A stretch of 64,000 bases of DNA from Succinivibrio sp. (GTDB lineage Bacteria > Pseudomonadota > Gammaproteobacteria > Enterobacterales > Succinivibrionaceae), in assembly GCA_017469335.1 (NCBI GenBank), contig JAFUGP010000073.1, positions 1 to 64,000 of the forward strand, read 5' to 3'. Both the position numbers and the translations under genes were made by a program. The notes beneath the pieces were generated by a model that worked only from the letters and a program-made list of their open reading frames with translations, had not been told where the DNA came from and made no database searches. Shown in pieces: positions 17,515 through 26,687 of the stretch. Position 1 is the stretch's first letter. Each line of letters opens with the position of its first letter.

Positions 17515-18597
17515 CTACTGGTCCTGAGTTTTCTGCCGGGCGGGCGGAAATTCTGCCAGTACCTTGCTGAAGGGGATATTGACGTAGCCGTTGATGATCT
17601 CAAGACCGATGAGCTTTTCCAACTGCTCATGGTCATCTGAGGTAGAGGTCAGCAGTTTGAAAATGGTGCTCACCATCAGTTCCATATCGGTCTTGACCGT
17701 ACCGGTCAGCATACCGTTATCAATGGCAGCCAACGCCGCCGGCAGTGCATCGATGCCGAACACTGGGACATAGCGGCTGGGCTCGCCCTTGTTGTAGCCT
17801 AAGCTCTGCAGGGCATTGATGGCACCTAAGGCCATGGAATCGTTATTGCAGAGCACCAGCTCAATATTCTCAATGCCCTCGCGCTCAACCACCCGTTTGA
17901 GGGAAGTGCGGGCCTTTAAATAGTTCCAGTCGGCGTAAATGCTCTGCAGATTGTTGAACTCGATGCCGTGACTGGCCAGAGTGTTGAGAGCCTGTTTGCT
18001 GCGGGCATCAGTATCCTGATGAATAGCCTCGCCCTTGATGAGCACCAGATCGATCCTGCCGTTATGGTTTTTGTCATACTCGGGATGAGCCTTGAAAAAC
18101 TCCGCCACCATCTCGCCTTGCATCACCCCTGCCTGCAGGGGGTCGGTACCCACATAAAAGGCCCGCGGGTAATCGGTGACCGTGGAGTTTTCGGGGATAC
18201 GGTTGAAAAACACCACCCTGCCGCCGTAACTGCGCAACTGTTCGATGGTTTCCTTGGCGTAATGGGTATCAACCAAATTGAGGATCAGCGAGCGCTTAGC
18301 GTCAAAACACTCCCGCAACTGCGAGCGCTGCAACAGGGAGTTGTCACTGCCGTTGATGTAGGTGAGCTGATAACCGTTCTCGGCGCCGATACGCTCTAAG
18401 ATACTGTTGAAATTATTGATAAAGGGGTCGGTGATTGAATAGTAGTAGGCATACAGAGGCTTCTTCTCGTCAACCTCCTCTACGGCTACCGCCTGAGCGT
18501 TCAGCGCTGATACACCCACAGACAGCCCCAGCGCCAGTGTCTGCCACCTAAGTGATGCTGCGGCAAGTTCCTGCACCATTTTGAGCATGTTAATCAT
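17515..18597 (-). CDS. Orphan MglB-like periplasmic galactose/glucose-binding protein
   Basis: 360 residues with a signal peptide (about 1-36, cleavage after ALNAQA). It is close to the MglB family: the calcium loop DKNHNGRID lies at 175-183. Many residues equivalent to the E. coli sugar contacts are kept (N132 in FNRIPE, H193, D195 and R199 in GEAIHQDTDAR, W224, the NND at 251-253 and D283 in FGIDALP). By my alignment the asparagine of the TVLND motif is threonine (TVKTD), which could alter specificity. The start has AGGGA 6 nt upstream. No mglA/mglC transporter is adjacent, and a terminator follows, so it is monocistronic. It may serve a distant transporter or a chemoreceptor or sensor kinase. 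Confidence 0.85.
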   Translation of the reverse strand: MINMLKMVQELAAASLRWQTLALGLSVGVSALNAQAVAVEEVDEKKPLYAYYYSITDPFINNFNSILERIGAENGYQLTYINGSDNSLLQRSQLRECFDAKRSLILNLVDTHYAKETIEQLRSYGGRVVFFNRIPENSTVTDYPRAFYVGTDPLQAGVMQGEMVAEFFKAHPEYDKNHNGRIDLVLIKGEAIHQDTDARSKQALNTLASHGIEFNNLQSIYADWNYLKARTSLKRVVEREGIENIELVLCNNDSMALGAINALQSLGYNKGEPSRYVPVFGIDALPAALAAIDNGMLTGTVKTDMELMVSTIFKLLTSTSDDHEQLEKLIGLEIINGYVNIPFSKVLAEFPPARQKTQDQ

Positions 18598-18668
18598 GTT
18601 GTTCCCTCAGCGATATCCGCACTGCTGCCGGGCAGGCATGCCCACCGGCATCATCTGCGATTGTGAGC

Positions 18669-20030
18669 CTATTTAGGCTGAATTTCAAGCCGCAAGGCCC
18701 ACTGCCTGGGCTCGCTACCTTTTTTGGTGACAAAGCTCTGCCCCAACGCCAGCGCCTCGCCGCTGTGAGTATCCTCGATAACACACTCTTTGGCGCGCTC
18801 CCACCAGGGGATCTCGTACTCGCCGAACAGCTTTTTGAGCTCACGGGGGTGCACACGGGTCTGAGGATGCAGTTTTAAGCTGCCCGGAGCCCCAAACCAC
18901 AGCATCACCTCCGGCGTGTCGGTGTAAAAACAAAGCTCCAAGGTTCCGGGCGCGACAGCGCTCCCCTCAGCAGCCTTTACTGCCACCAGGGTATAGCGCA
19001 GTTCTCCCAGCGTAAGACTCTCCCCTGCCTGCAGTCTGTAGCGGCCGGGAGGGGGCGGCCGGTATCCCGCCACAAGATAGAGCCGGTTTTTGAAGCGTCT
19101 TAAAAACAAAGACCCTATCTTCAGTGAGGTGTGCTGATCGGCACTGCCCCGGCAGAGGATAAGCGCGGCCTGCAGGGTGTTATAGGAGACCGTGTCCTGA
19201 CCTGCCTCCTCCAAGTAGAGCTTGAGCAGCATCAGCAACAGGGGTTCGTCATCTAAGGGTGCTGTGGTCAGGGACAGGGTACGCTTGGTAAAGTCCACGC
19301 ATTGTGCCGCAGCCGCGCGCGCCTGACGCAGGGCAAGTTCATGCTCAAAACCGCACAATCTGGCACTGCGCCGCAGACTGCCGTCAATGCCGGGAAAGCG
19401 CTCACGCAAAAGCGGCAGTACCTTAAGGCGGATAAAGTTGCGCTCAAACTTTAAGTAACTGTTGGAGATGTCATAGACAAAGTCATAGCCCAGCGCCTGC
19501 AGGATCTCCTCGATCTGTGCCTTATCAAGACCCAGCAGAGGTCTTAAAATAACGCCCCGCGCATCATGAGTCACCTCGCGCATCCCCGAGAGACCGCCCG
19601 GTCCCGCGCCGCGCTTTAACATCAACAGCACATTCTCGGTCTGATCATCGGCCTGATGGCCCAGCAGAAGCGCAGCTCCCTGAGCGGCGCTTAACAGGGC
19701 GCGATAGCGCTCCTGACGGGAGGCATCCTCCGGAGATACCCCGTGGCCGTAGACGATATGCAATTTAGGAGTGGTAAGCGGCACCTTAAGCTTGCGGCAC
19801 AGTTCCTGACAATGGGCCAGCCACAGAGGATCATCGGCGTCCAAGCCGTGGATGCAGTGCACCGCCGAAAGAGCGCACCCAAAGAGAGTGCGCGCCGCAC
19901 AGCCCACCAACAGGGCTAAAGTGGAATCGGCCCCGCCGGAGAGACCCACCACCAGCGCGGTGCCCGGCACGGCCTGATTGATGCGCGAGGCCAGCTCATC
20001 CACTAGCTCCCGCGCCTTTGCCGCTAACAA
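18669..20030 (-). CDS. tilS: tRNA(Ile)-lysidine synthetase
   Basis: Modifies C34 of the CAU-anticodon tRNA-Ile to lysidine with ATP and lysine, changing its decoding to AUA. 453 residues. The PP-loop motif SGGADS lies at 31-36, followed by [21 protein letters not shown] with the catalytic HxxDD..E pattern, and [14 protein letters not shown] typical of TilS. The C-terminal roughly 200 residues form the tRNA-recognition region. The first 7 nt overlap the end of accA, so the two are coupled. In E. coli two other genes lie between accA and tilS. Confidence 0.95.
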   Translation of the reverse strand: MLAAKARELVDELASRINQAVPGTALVVGLSGGADSTLALLVGCAARTLFGCALSAVHCIHGLDADDPLWLAHCQELCRKLKVPLTTPKLHIVYGHGVSPEDASRQERYRALLSAAQGAALLLGHQADDQTENVLLMLKRGAGPGGLSGMREVTHDARGVILRPLLGLDKAQIEEILQALGYDFVYDISNSYLKFERNFIRLKVLPLLRERFPGIDGSLRRSARLCGFEHELALRQARAAAAQCVDFTKRTLSLTTAPLDDEPLLLMLLKLYLEEAGQDTVSYNTLQAALILCRGSADQHTSLKIGSLFLRRFKNRLYLVAGYRPPPPGRYRLQAGESLTLGELRYTLVAVKAAEGSAVAPGTLELCFYTDTPEVMLWFGAPGSLKLHPQTRVHPRELKKLFGEYEIPWWERAKECVIEDTHSGEALALGQSFVTKKGSEPRQWALRLEIQPK

Positions 20031-20983
20031 TATCCGTACTTCATCAGACGCAGATAACGCTGTTCGATGAGCCTGTCAGACGGCAGGTTCAGCAGTTCGG
20101 TAAGATCTCCGTAAATCTTAAGCTTCAGGGCCTCCGCGGCCGCATCGTAGTCACGGTGGGCCCCGCCTAAGGGCTCCTCCACCACCGCATCAATCAGCCC
20201 TAAGGACTTTAACTTATCGGCGGTGAAATTGAGCGCTTCGGCTGCCAGCGGAGCCTTATCGGCGCTCTTCCACAAAATGGAGGCGCAGCCCTCCGGGGAG
20301 ATGACCGAATAGGTCGAATACTGCATCATATTGACCCGATCCCCCACACCGATGGCCAGCGCCCCGCCGGAGCCGCCCTCACCAATCACGGTGCAGATGA
20401 TGGGCACGCGCAGATCTGACATGAGCTTTAAGTTCTCGGCGATGGCGCCCGACTGTGAGCGCTCTTCGGCGCCGATGCCGGGATAGGCCCCGGGGGTGTC
20501 GATGAAGGTCACCACCGGTATATGAAAACGCTCGGCCATCCGCATCAGACGCATGGCCTTGCGATAGCCCTCAGGACGCGGCATACCGAAATTGCGCAGG
20601 GTGCGCTCCTTGATGTCACGCCCCTTCTGCTGACCTATCACCATCACCGGCAGCCCGTTTAAGCGGGCCAGACCGCCCACGATGGCCCGGTCATCGGCAA
20701 AGGCCCGATCGCCGTGCAGCTCGCGGAAATCCGTGAACATGCGGCCCACGTAATCAAGGGTATAGGGTCTTAAGGGATGACGGGAGAGCTGGGATACCTG
20801 CCAGGCAGTCAGCGAGGCGAAAATCTTCTTGGTCAGCGCGACGTTCTTTTTCTGCAGCGACTCGAGCTCTTTGGTGATATCCACATCACCCACAGTGGCG
20901 CTCAGGCGCTTGAGCTCTTCGATATGCGCGAGCAGATCGGCAATGGGGCGCTCGAATTCCAGGTATTCTATGGCGTTGCTCAT
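20024..20983 (-). CDS. accA: Acetyl-CoA carboxylase carboxyltransferase subunit alpha
   Basis: With AccD forms the carboxyltransferase that transfers CO2 from biotin carboxyl carrier protein to acetyl-CoA, the first committed step of fatty acid synthesis. 319 residues, as in E. coli. Clear motifs are [62 protein letters not shown] and [18 protein letters not shown]. The ATG at 20983 has no nearby ribosome site; the AGGAGG lies 47 nt upstream behind a hairpin (see that entry). It is coupled to tilS by overlap. dnaE, its usual upstream neighbour in gammaproteobacteria, is missing. Confidence 0.97.
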   Translation of the reverse strand: MSNAIEYLEFERPIADLLAHIEELKRLSATVGDVDITKELESLQKKNVALTKKIFASLTAWQVSQLSRHPLRPYTLDYVGRMFTDFRELHGDRAFADDRAIVGGLARLNGLPVMVIGQQKGRDIKERTLRNFGMPRPEGYRKAMRLMRMAERFHIPVVTFIDTPGAYPGIGAEERSQSGAIAENLKLMSDLRVPIICTVIGEGGSGGALAIGVGDRVNMMQYSTYSVISPEGCASILWKSADKAPLAAEALNFTADKLKSLGLIDAVVEEPLGGAHRDYDAAAEALKLKIYGDLTELLNLPSDRLIEQRYLRLMKYGYC

Positions 20984-21063
20984 TAACTATCACAGCATCA
21001 AGGCTTCGGGACTATCCCGCCTGATGCTGCCTCCTGTGGTGCAGTACACTCAGGCGTACTGCA
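20984..21063 (-). promoter_or_regulatory. accA leader: Shine-Dalgarno between two hairpins, bridged to the ATG
   Basis: Reading the minus strand: hairpin A (TGCAGTAC-N8-GTACTGCA, 21063-21040, 8 perfect bp), 4 nt, AGGAGG (21035-21030), then hairpin B directly abutting it (CAGCATCA GGC GGG, five-base loop, CCC gaa GCC u TGATGCTG; 21029-20993, 14 bp with two small bulges), then 9 nt, then the ATG at 20983. No other ribosome site exists near the start. Folding of hairpin B would place the perfect SD about 10 nt from the start codon. Confidence 0.55.
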
Positions 21064-21268
21064 AGTGAAAACGCATGCAGGCAATTTACTACATAAGGCC
21101 GGAAAATGCCATGAGCAAGACGTCATATTTGCTCACACAGCGTGCCCGAGCGCACGGCCATCAGTAGCGTCAATATGCTAAACTCATACCTCACCGGTGC
21201 TGACAGTAACTCTCTGCCGGAGCATAGATTGCCAAAACTCAAGGATTTAACTGCAAAGGAGCTTAGAA

Positions 21269-21562
21269 ATGTCCGATGAAATCAGGGATGCCTACAAACT
21301 TCAGCGTGAGACTGAGGGAGCACAGCTGCATCTGTTCGGCGCCACTCATGATCTGCAGGGCTATCACTTCGACGACAAGTCCCTGTGCGGCGTACAGACG
21401 ATTGCCGCCGGCAATTGCGTGGTTGACGAGGTGATCAAGTTTGAGGCTTACCATTTCAAAATGGACAAACTGGTACTGGGCGTGCGCGATCGCTGTGTGG
21501 CCATCGGCGGCTCCATGTGCCCGGAGTGCGCCAAGAAACTGGCTCATCTCATCAAAAAATAG
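21269..21562 (+). CDS. Small cysteine-containing protein of unknown function
   Basis: 97 residues, starting at ATG 21269 with AAAGGAG 8-9 nt upstream. Family not recognised. It begins MSDEIRDAYKLQRETEG and has cysteines in KSLCGVQT and AGNCVVDEV, then a C-terminal CPEC pair (SMCPECAKKLAHLIKK), suggesting a zinc or iron-sulfur/redox site. There is no signal peptide or TM segment. It is the only rightward gene between accA and rnhB, a place where dnaE usually sits. The 285-bp region 20984-21268 holds the accA leader and presumably this gene's promoter; no clear -35/-10 pair stood out. Confidence 0.78.
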   Translation: MSDEIRDAYKLQRETEGAQLHLFGATHDLQGYHFDDKSLCGVQTIAAGNCVVDEVIKFEAYHFKMDKLVLGVRDRCVAIGGSMCPECAKKLAHLIKK

Positions 21563-21653
21563 CCGCAATCCCGCAGCCTGCGGGGCCGTCCTTCTCCTCA
21601 CTGCGCCGTGCCTTTGTGCCGGCGCTTTGCTTTGCAACGCCCTATCTTAGAGC

Positions 21654-22304
21654 CTAATGGGCGTCCGTGCCGCCCAAAATGCCGCGCTCCACGGCCAGCT
21701 CCCGCACCGGACCGTAGCTCAGACGGTACTCAGGTAACAGGGGCAGCGTGCGCAACAGCTCCAAATGCGCCTTGGTGGGATAACCCTTATGCCTGGCAAA
21801 ACCGTACTCGGGATGCTGCCTGTCAAGCTCATACATCTGCCGGTCACGTTCCACTTTGGCCAGAATTGAGGCTGCCGCTATTTCGGCGACCTTGGCATCG
21901 CCCTTGACCACCGCCTGAGCGCGCAACGGCAGCTGCGGCGGGATCCGATTACCGTCGACCAGCATGAGATCGCAATCCCGGCCCAGGGTCTGTACCATGG
22001 TCATATAGGCCCGCCGCATGGCCTCCAGAGCCGCGTGCAGAATATTGAGTGAATCAATCTCCCGCGGAGTGCACTGCCCCACCCCGTAGGCGCGGGCTTG
22101 CTCCTTGATAACTGGCTCCAGTGCCTCACGCTTTTTCTCCGTAAGCTTTTTGGAGTCATTAAGCCCCTCAACAGGCCTGTGAGGATCGAGCAACACGCAG
22201 GCGGCTACCACGTTTCCCATCAGAGGTCCGCGACCGGCCTCATCGGCACCGCATACCAGAAAAGAGACAGGATCAAGAGGATAGGTAAAAGCTAACAGCG
22301 GCAT
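21654..22304 (-). CDS. rnhB: Ribonuclease HII
   Basis: Removes RNA from RNA-DNA hybrids, including single ribonucleotides in DNA. 216 residues from ATG 22304, which has AAGG about 8 nt upstream; a TTG at 22325 is open but less likely. The family signature [17 protein letters not shown] carries the DEAGRG catalytic aspartate and glutamate. Further conserved segments are [45 protein letters not shown] and [15 protein letters not shown]. It lies downstream of lpxB as in other gammaproteobacteria and is probably the last gene of the long rpsB-side run. Confidence 0.95.
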   Translation of the reverse strand: MPLLAFTYPLDPVSFLVCGADEAGRGPLMGNVVAACVLLDPHRPVEGLNDSKKLTEKKREALEPVIKEQARAYGVGQCTPREIDSLNILHAALEAMRRAYMTMVQTLGRDCDLMLVDGNRIPPQLPLRAQAVVKGDAKVAEIAAASILAKVERDRQMYELDRQHPEYGFARHKGYPTKAHLELLRTLPLLPEYRLSYGPVRELAVERGILGGTDAH

Positions 22305-22391
22305 GGACAGTACCTTGGGGGGCAATCAATTGAAATTGGGGGAGTGAAAAGTGTGAATCGGACCTGTCTCAGACAAGTGCGGCACTCGGTA

Positions 22392-23729
22392 TCAGAGCTG
22401 CCTGACGTTGCCAAATTTAGGCTCGGTCTTGCTGCTGCCCAGATCAGCGTCCGCAGCAGGCAGCGTGATCTCAGGCTCGATGTCATTCTTAAAGCGCCCC
22501 TCCCCGCCATCTCGACCGACACCAACCTTAGCTGCCGCGTCACGGGAGGCCTGGGCTTTTTTGATCACTTCAAACACCGCGTCGGCGGCCAGTTCATCGG
22601 AATTGCAGCTCATGGCGTTGTGCACGCGCTCAAAATCTCGCTTCATCAACAAATTATCTGAGTTCAAAAGCGAGAACATCTCCTCGGCCAGGGCCTGCGG
22701 AGTGCAATCATCCTGGATAAGCTCCTTGACTATGGTGCGCCCGGCAATTAAGTTGGGCAACGAAAAGGTTCTGATTTTGAGCAGTCTGCGTCCGATGGCC
22801 GCGGTCAGGGAGCTTACCTTGTAAGCCACACAGAAAGGCCTTTTGAGCAGCATGGTCTCCAGGGCGATGGTGCCGGAGGTCAAAAGCAGCGCGTCACAGG
22901 AGGTAATGACGTCACGGGTATTGCCCACGTAAACCGTGATGGAGAGATCCGGGGCGTTGTCCAGCCAGATATCCTTGACCTGCGAGGCGAGCTCATAGGT
23001 GGGTACGGTGGAAACAAACACGGTATCTGGCATCTTCTGTCTTATCAGACGCGCTGCCTGAGTATAGACCGGGAGCATACGGGCAATGACCGAGGCACGC
23101 GAGCCCGGCAGCACCCCCATGATCTTGGTCTGCGGCAACTTGATGGGGTCCACCGAGGTGCGGTAGATATCGATGCGCTCGCGCGCCGCACCCACATCGT
23201 TCTCCATGGGAATGGCATTGGCCAGGAAATGACCCACATAAGTGCAGGGCAGCTGATGGCGGTCGTAGAAATCCTTTTCAAAACGCAGCAAAGCCAACAC
23301 CATGTCGCAGGCCTGACTGATTTTCTTGATGCGTCCTTCCCGCCAGGCCCACACCGAGGGACTGACGTAGTGCACCGTGGGAATACCGGCCTGCCTTAAG
23401 CGCCGTTCCAAGGTGAGATTGAAATCCGGGGCGTCGATGCCGATCATGACGCAGGGTTTCTCATGCAGCAAGGTCTTGCCCAGACGGCGTCTGATCCGCA
23501 AAATGGGCAGGATGTGAGCTACGACCTCGGTTAAGCCCATCACCGCCAGATCTTCTATACGGTACAGGGACTTGAGCCCGTACTGTATCATCTTAGGTCC
23601 GCCGATGCCGATGAAGGAAGCCTCCGGATCGCGGCGCATGATGGCCCGCATCAGGCCGGCCCCCAGGGCATCGCCCGAGAGTTCACCGGCCACCAAGGCA
23701 TAAAGATGAGATTTGCGCTCGGCGCTCAT
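22392..23729 (-). CDS. lpxB: Lipid-A-disaccharide synthase
   Basis: Glycosyltransferase that joins UDP-2,3-diacylglucosamine and lipid X into the lipid A disaccharide at the inner membrane. 445 residues. Family motifs are [52 protein letters not shown] and [16 protein letters not shown]. The catalytic core ends near residue 390 ([12 protein letters not shown]). A further 53 or so residues, rich in Gly, Asp and Glu, have no counterpart in the usual roughly 382-residue enzyme. The start overlaps the lpxA stop by 4 nt. Confidence 0.95.
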   Translation of the reverse strand: MSAERKSHLYALVAGELSGDALGAGLMRAIMRRDPEASFIGIGGPKMIQYGLKSLYRIEDLAVMGLTEVVAHILPILRIRRRLGKTLLHEKPCVMIGIDAPDFNLTLERRLRQAGIPTVHYVSPSVWAWREGRIKKISQACDMVLALLRFEKDFYDRHQLPCTYVGHFLANAIPMENDVGAARERIDIYRTSVDPIKLPQTKIMGVLPGSRASVIARMLPVYTQAARLIRQKMPDTVFVSTVPTYELASQVKDIWLDNAPDLSITVYVGNTRDVITSCDALLLTSGTIALETMLLKRPFCVAYKVSSLTAAIGRRLLKIRTFSLPNLIAGRTIVKELIQDDCTPQALAEEMFSLLNSDNLLMKRDFERVHNAMSCNSDELAADAVFEVIKKAQASRDAAAKVGVGRDGGEGRFKNDIEPEITLPAADADLGSSKTEPKFGNVRQL

Positions 23730-24514
23730 CTGATGATCCCGCGACCGCTTTCCCTGAGGAAAGACAGCAAGGGCTCAATGGCCGGCTCGCGCTGCGCCAT
23801 TTCCTCCAATACGGGGATTGCCTCCTCGATGGTGTGATGATCCTTGTAGATGGCGTGATAAGCCTTGAAGATGGCGCTGATGGTCTCGCGCGTAAAGCCG
23901 CGCCGCTGCAGACCCACCTTGTTGATGCCAAAGGGCTTGGCATAATGCCCGGCCGCCATCACATAAGGCGGTACGTCCATATTGAGCGCCGCCATGCCGG
24001 CTATGAAGGCGTGACAGCCCACCCGGCCGAACTGATGGATGGCCGCCAGCCCGCCGAAAATCACCCAGTCATCCACGGTGACATGTCCGGCCAAGGTGGC
24101 GTTGTTCGCGAAGATACAGTGACTGCCGATGCGGCAGTCATGCGCCACATGGGTATTGACCATGAACAGGTTGTTGTTGCCCACAATGGTGGTGCTGAGC
24201 CCCTGCACGGTGCCGCGGTGCATGGTGCAGTGCTCACGGATGACGTTGTCATCGCCGATGGACAAGGTAGTGGGCTCGCCGTTGTACTTGAGATCCTGAC
24301 AGCCTTCGCCGATGGAGCAGAACTGATAGATGTGGTTACGCCTGCCGATGGTGGTGGGTCCGCGGATCACGCAGAAGGGCTCAATCACGGTGCCGTCACC
24401 GATTTTTACCTCTCCTTCAATGATCACATTTTCGTGGATCACCACATCTTCACCGAGCGAAACATCCGCGCCGATTTTAGCGGTGGGATCGACTTTTGCG
24501 CTGTTCGAGCTCAT
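23726..24514 (-). CDS. lpxA: UDP-N-acetylglucosamine acyltransferase
   Basis: First step of lipid A synthesis: transfer of a 3-hydroxyacyl chain from ACP to UDP-GlcNAc. 262 residues, as in E. coli. The N-terminal left-handed beta helix shows hexapeptide repeats (for example [13 protein letters not shown]), and the catalytic histidine region [11 protein letters not shown] is present. The C-terminal helical part begins around [12 protein letters not shown]. It has a good AGGAAAGG ribosome site and lies 24 nt behind fabZ. Confidence 0.97.
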   Translation of the reverse strand: MSSNSAKVDPTAKIGADVSLGEDVVIHENVIIEGEVKIGDGTVIEPFCVIRGPTTIGRRNHIYQFCSIGEGCQDLKYNGEPTTLSIGDDNVIREHCTMHRGTVQGLSTTIVGNNNLFMVNTHVAHDCRIGSHCIFANNATLAGHVTVDDWVIFGGLAAIHQFGRVGCHAFIAGMAALNMDVPPYVMAAGHYAKPFGINKVGLQRRGFTRETISAIFKAYHAIYKDHHTIEEAIPVLEEMAQREPAIEPLLSFLRESGRGIIR

Positions 24515-24538
24515 GTCCTTTCCTGCAACTTGTGAAGA

Positions 24539-25006
24539 TTAGTGCTTAGCGCACATCAGATCGGCCACACAGCAGAGTTTGCCGTCCACCGAAGCCTCAC
24601 CGTGGAAAGAGGCGATGCCGCGTCTCTCCTTGAAGTATTCGACATCGATAACCAGCTGATCGCCTGGCACCACCGGGTGCTTGAAGCGGGCGTTGTCGAT
24701 GGCGGCGAAGTAATAGAGCTCGCCTGGATTGGGCTTGCCGACCATGGTGAAGGCGAGCACTCCGGTAGCCTGAGCCATGGCCTCCAGGATCAGCACACCG
24801 GGCAAAATGGGCTTGCCGGGGAAATGTCCCTGAAACCAGGGCTCATTGAACGACACGTTCTTGATGGCCCGCAAGGTCTTGTGCTCACCGGTGAGGTTGT
24901 AATCCACCACCCGGTCAATCATCAAAAAGGGATAACGGTGCGGAAGCAGATCCATGATCTGCTCAACGTTCAGCACATGCGCTCCCTCGGTTACCGCATC
25001 AGTCAT
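24539..25006 (-). CDS. fabZ: 3-hydroxyacyl-ACP dehydratase
   Basis: Dehydrates 3-hydroxyacyl-ACP in fatty acid elongation and competes with LpxA for 3-hydroxyacyl-ACP. 155 residues from ATG 25006, chosen because AGAGGTG lies 6 nt upstream; GTG 25015 is inside that spacer. Hot-dog fold signatures are [35 protein letters not shown] with the catalytic histidine and glutamate, and the [19 protein letters not shown] segment. It lies between lpxD and lpxA, as is standard. Confidence 0.96.
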   Translation of the reverse strand: MTDAVTEGAHVLNVEQIMDLLPHRYPFLMIDRVVDYNLTGEHKTLRAIKNVSFNEPWFQGHFPGKPILPGVLILEAMAQATGVLAFTMVGKPNPGELYYFAAIDNARFKHPVVPGDQLVIDVEYFKERRGIASFHGEASVDGKLCCVADLMCAKH

Positions 25007-25044
25007 TTGATACACCTCTACAGCTTATGCGCACATTTTACCTG

Positions 25045-26094
25045 TTAACTGGGCTCTTGGCTACTGTCTGCCCGCACAGGCAGCAAACCCTTGAGTTTCT
25101 GCTCTATCTTGCCGATCCGGCGATACAGGTCGTTCAAGTGCAGATAACGGGCCGTGGTCAGACGCCACTCCTTGTTGGTCTGGCACGGAATGCCGGACGA
25201 ATAGGTGCCGGGCTCTTCGATGGAGCGCATGACCACCGTGTTGCCGGTAAGCGTCACGCCGTCACAGATCTTAATGTGGCCGTTGAGCACCGCCGTGCCG
25301 CCGATGATGCAGTAACGCCCGATGGTCACCGAGCCGGCGATGGTGGTCTGTCCGGCAATGGCCGTGCCGCTGCCGATGCGCACGTTGTGGGCGATCTGGC
25401 AGAGGTTATCGATGATCACGTTGTCCTCAATCACCGTATCGTCCAGCGCGCCGCGGTCTATGCAGGTGTTGGCCCCGATCTCCACATGAGAGCCGATCAT
25501 GACCCGTCCGGTCTGCGGGATCTTCAGCCAGGTGCCCTTTTCGTTGGCGTAGCCAAAGCCGTCGCTGCCGATGACGGCTCCAGACTGAATCAGACAGCTC
25601 TGTCCTATCTGCACGTCGTGGTAGACCGTGACGTTGGGATAAAGCCTGGTGCCGCTGCCAATCCGGGAGTTCTGTCCTATGCTTACGCCTGAGGCCAGCT
25701 GCACATTATCCCCTATCACCGCGTGCGGCCCCACGAAAACGTGGGGGGCCAGAGCCACGTTCTGCCCCAGCGTGGCGGTGGGATCCACGTAGGCCAGAGG
25801 GCTTACCCCCGTGGCCAGCGGCGGGGTCTTGTCCAACAGCTGCGCGACCTTGGCAAAGCCCACATAGGGATCCGGCAGGATGAGCACATTGCCCGTGGCA
25901 TGCTCGGCATCTGCCTCCCTGACGATGACCGCACCTGCCCGGGCCTTGGCAAGCGCCTCACGGTAACGCTCATCGGAGAGAAAACTGATCTCATCGGGAC
26001 CTGCGGTCTCAAGGTTGGACACGCGCACGATGTCGACGCTGCCATCCCCGCGCAGCTGCGCGCCCAGGTGACTGGCTATATCCTCTAAACGCAT
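25045..26094 (-). CDS. lpxD: UDP-3-O-(3-hydroxyacyl)glucosamine N-acyltransferase
   Basis: Third step of lipid A synthesis. 349 residues. The N-terminal uridine-binding domain contains ISFLSDERYREALAKARAGAV. A long left-handed beta helix of hexapeptide repeats covers about 105-290, with the catalytic-site segment QIAHNVRIGSGTAIAGQ. The C-terminal helix is LHLNDLYRRIGKIEQKL. A single nucleotide pair separates it from ompH (stop-start gap 2 nt), with AAAGGT as ribosome site. Confidence 0.96.
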   Translation of the reverse strand: MRLEDIASHLGAQLRGDGSVDIVRVSNLETAGPDEISFLSDERYREALAKARAGAVIVREADAEHATGNVLILPDPYVGFAKVAQLLDKTPPLATGVSPLAYVDPTATLGQNVALAPHVFVGPHAVIGDNVQLASGVSIGQNSRIGSGTRLYPNVTVYHDVQIGQSCLIQSGAVIGSDGFGYANEKGTWLKIPQTGRVMIGSHVEIGANTCIDRGALDDTVIEDNVIIDNLCQIAHNVRIGSGTAIAGQTTIAGSVTIGRYCIIGGTAVLNGHIKICDGVTLTGNTVVMRSIEEPGTYSSGIPCQTNKEWRLTTARYLHLNDLYRRIGKIEQKLKGLLPVRADSSQEPS

Positions 26095-26096
26095 GC

Positions 26097-26672
26097 TTAC
26101 TTACCTTTGCTGTTGCCTGTGCCCTTGCCCGAGCTCTTGCCCGCATCCTTATGCTGCTTGCTGACGCGGTCAATCACTTCCTTGGTGATGTCCACCACCG
26201 GCGCGGCATTGACCACCGCCTCGCCCTTGAGCACCAACACCAGGCCGCGTTCCTTGGCGATGTTGTCCACCGCCTGCTGAATGAGCTTGCCCATCTTCAG
26301 CTGCTCTTCCTGACCGCGTTTTTGGAAATCCTCCTGCAGGGCTCGGGACTTGAAGTTGAGATCGGCCTGCATCTGCTCTAGGCGGCGCTGCGTTTCCACC
26401 AGTTTGTCGCCCTTAAGCCCCGGCAGGGTTTTCTCCAGGGCCTGACCCTCCGTAGAGAGTTTTTTAAGCTCCTCCTCCCTAGGCCCGAATTCCTTGTTCA
26501 AGGCCGCCTCGGCATCCTTGGCCTGGGGGATGGTGAGCATGGCATAGCGCACGTTGATGACCCCGATGGGCGGAATGGCGGCACTCGCCGCCGGGGCCTG
26601 ATCCTCGGCTAACGCCGGCTGCGAAAGAGCGGACAGCGCCGCAACCACGGCGAGCATTAATTTGGCTTTCAT
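26097..26672 (-). CDS. skp: Periplasmic chaperone OmpH/Skp
   Basis: Holdase chaperone that carries unfolded outer-membrane proteins to the BAM complex. 191 residues with a signal peptide (about 1-22, cut after PALA). Then comes the Skp fold: IGVINVRYAMLTIPQAKDAE and long heptad-rich helices (about 55-145) that form the tentacles. The C-terminus is glycine/serine/lysine-rich (SSGKGTGNSKGK). It is longer than E. coli Skp (161). A very good TAGGAG ribosome site precedes it. It sits between bamA and lpxD as expected. Confidence 0.92.
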   Translation of the reverse strand: MKAKLMLAVVAALSALSQPALAEDQAPAASAAIPPIGVINVRYAMLTIPQAKDAEAALNKEFGPREEELKKLSTEGQALEKTLPGLKGDKLVETQRRLEQMQADLNFKSRALQEDFQKRGQEEQLKMGKLIQQAVDNIAKERGLVLVLKGEAVVNAAPVVDITKEVIDRVSKQHKDAGKSSGKGTGNSKGK

Positions 26673-26687
26673 TGCAAACTCCTAAAT

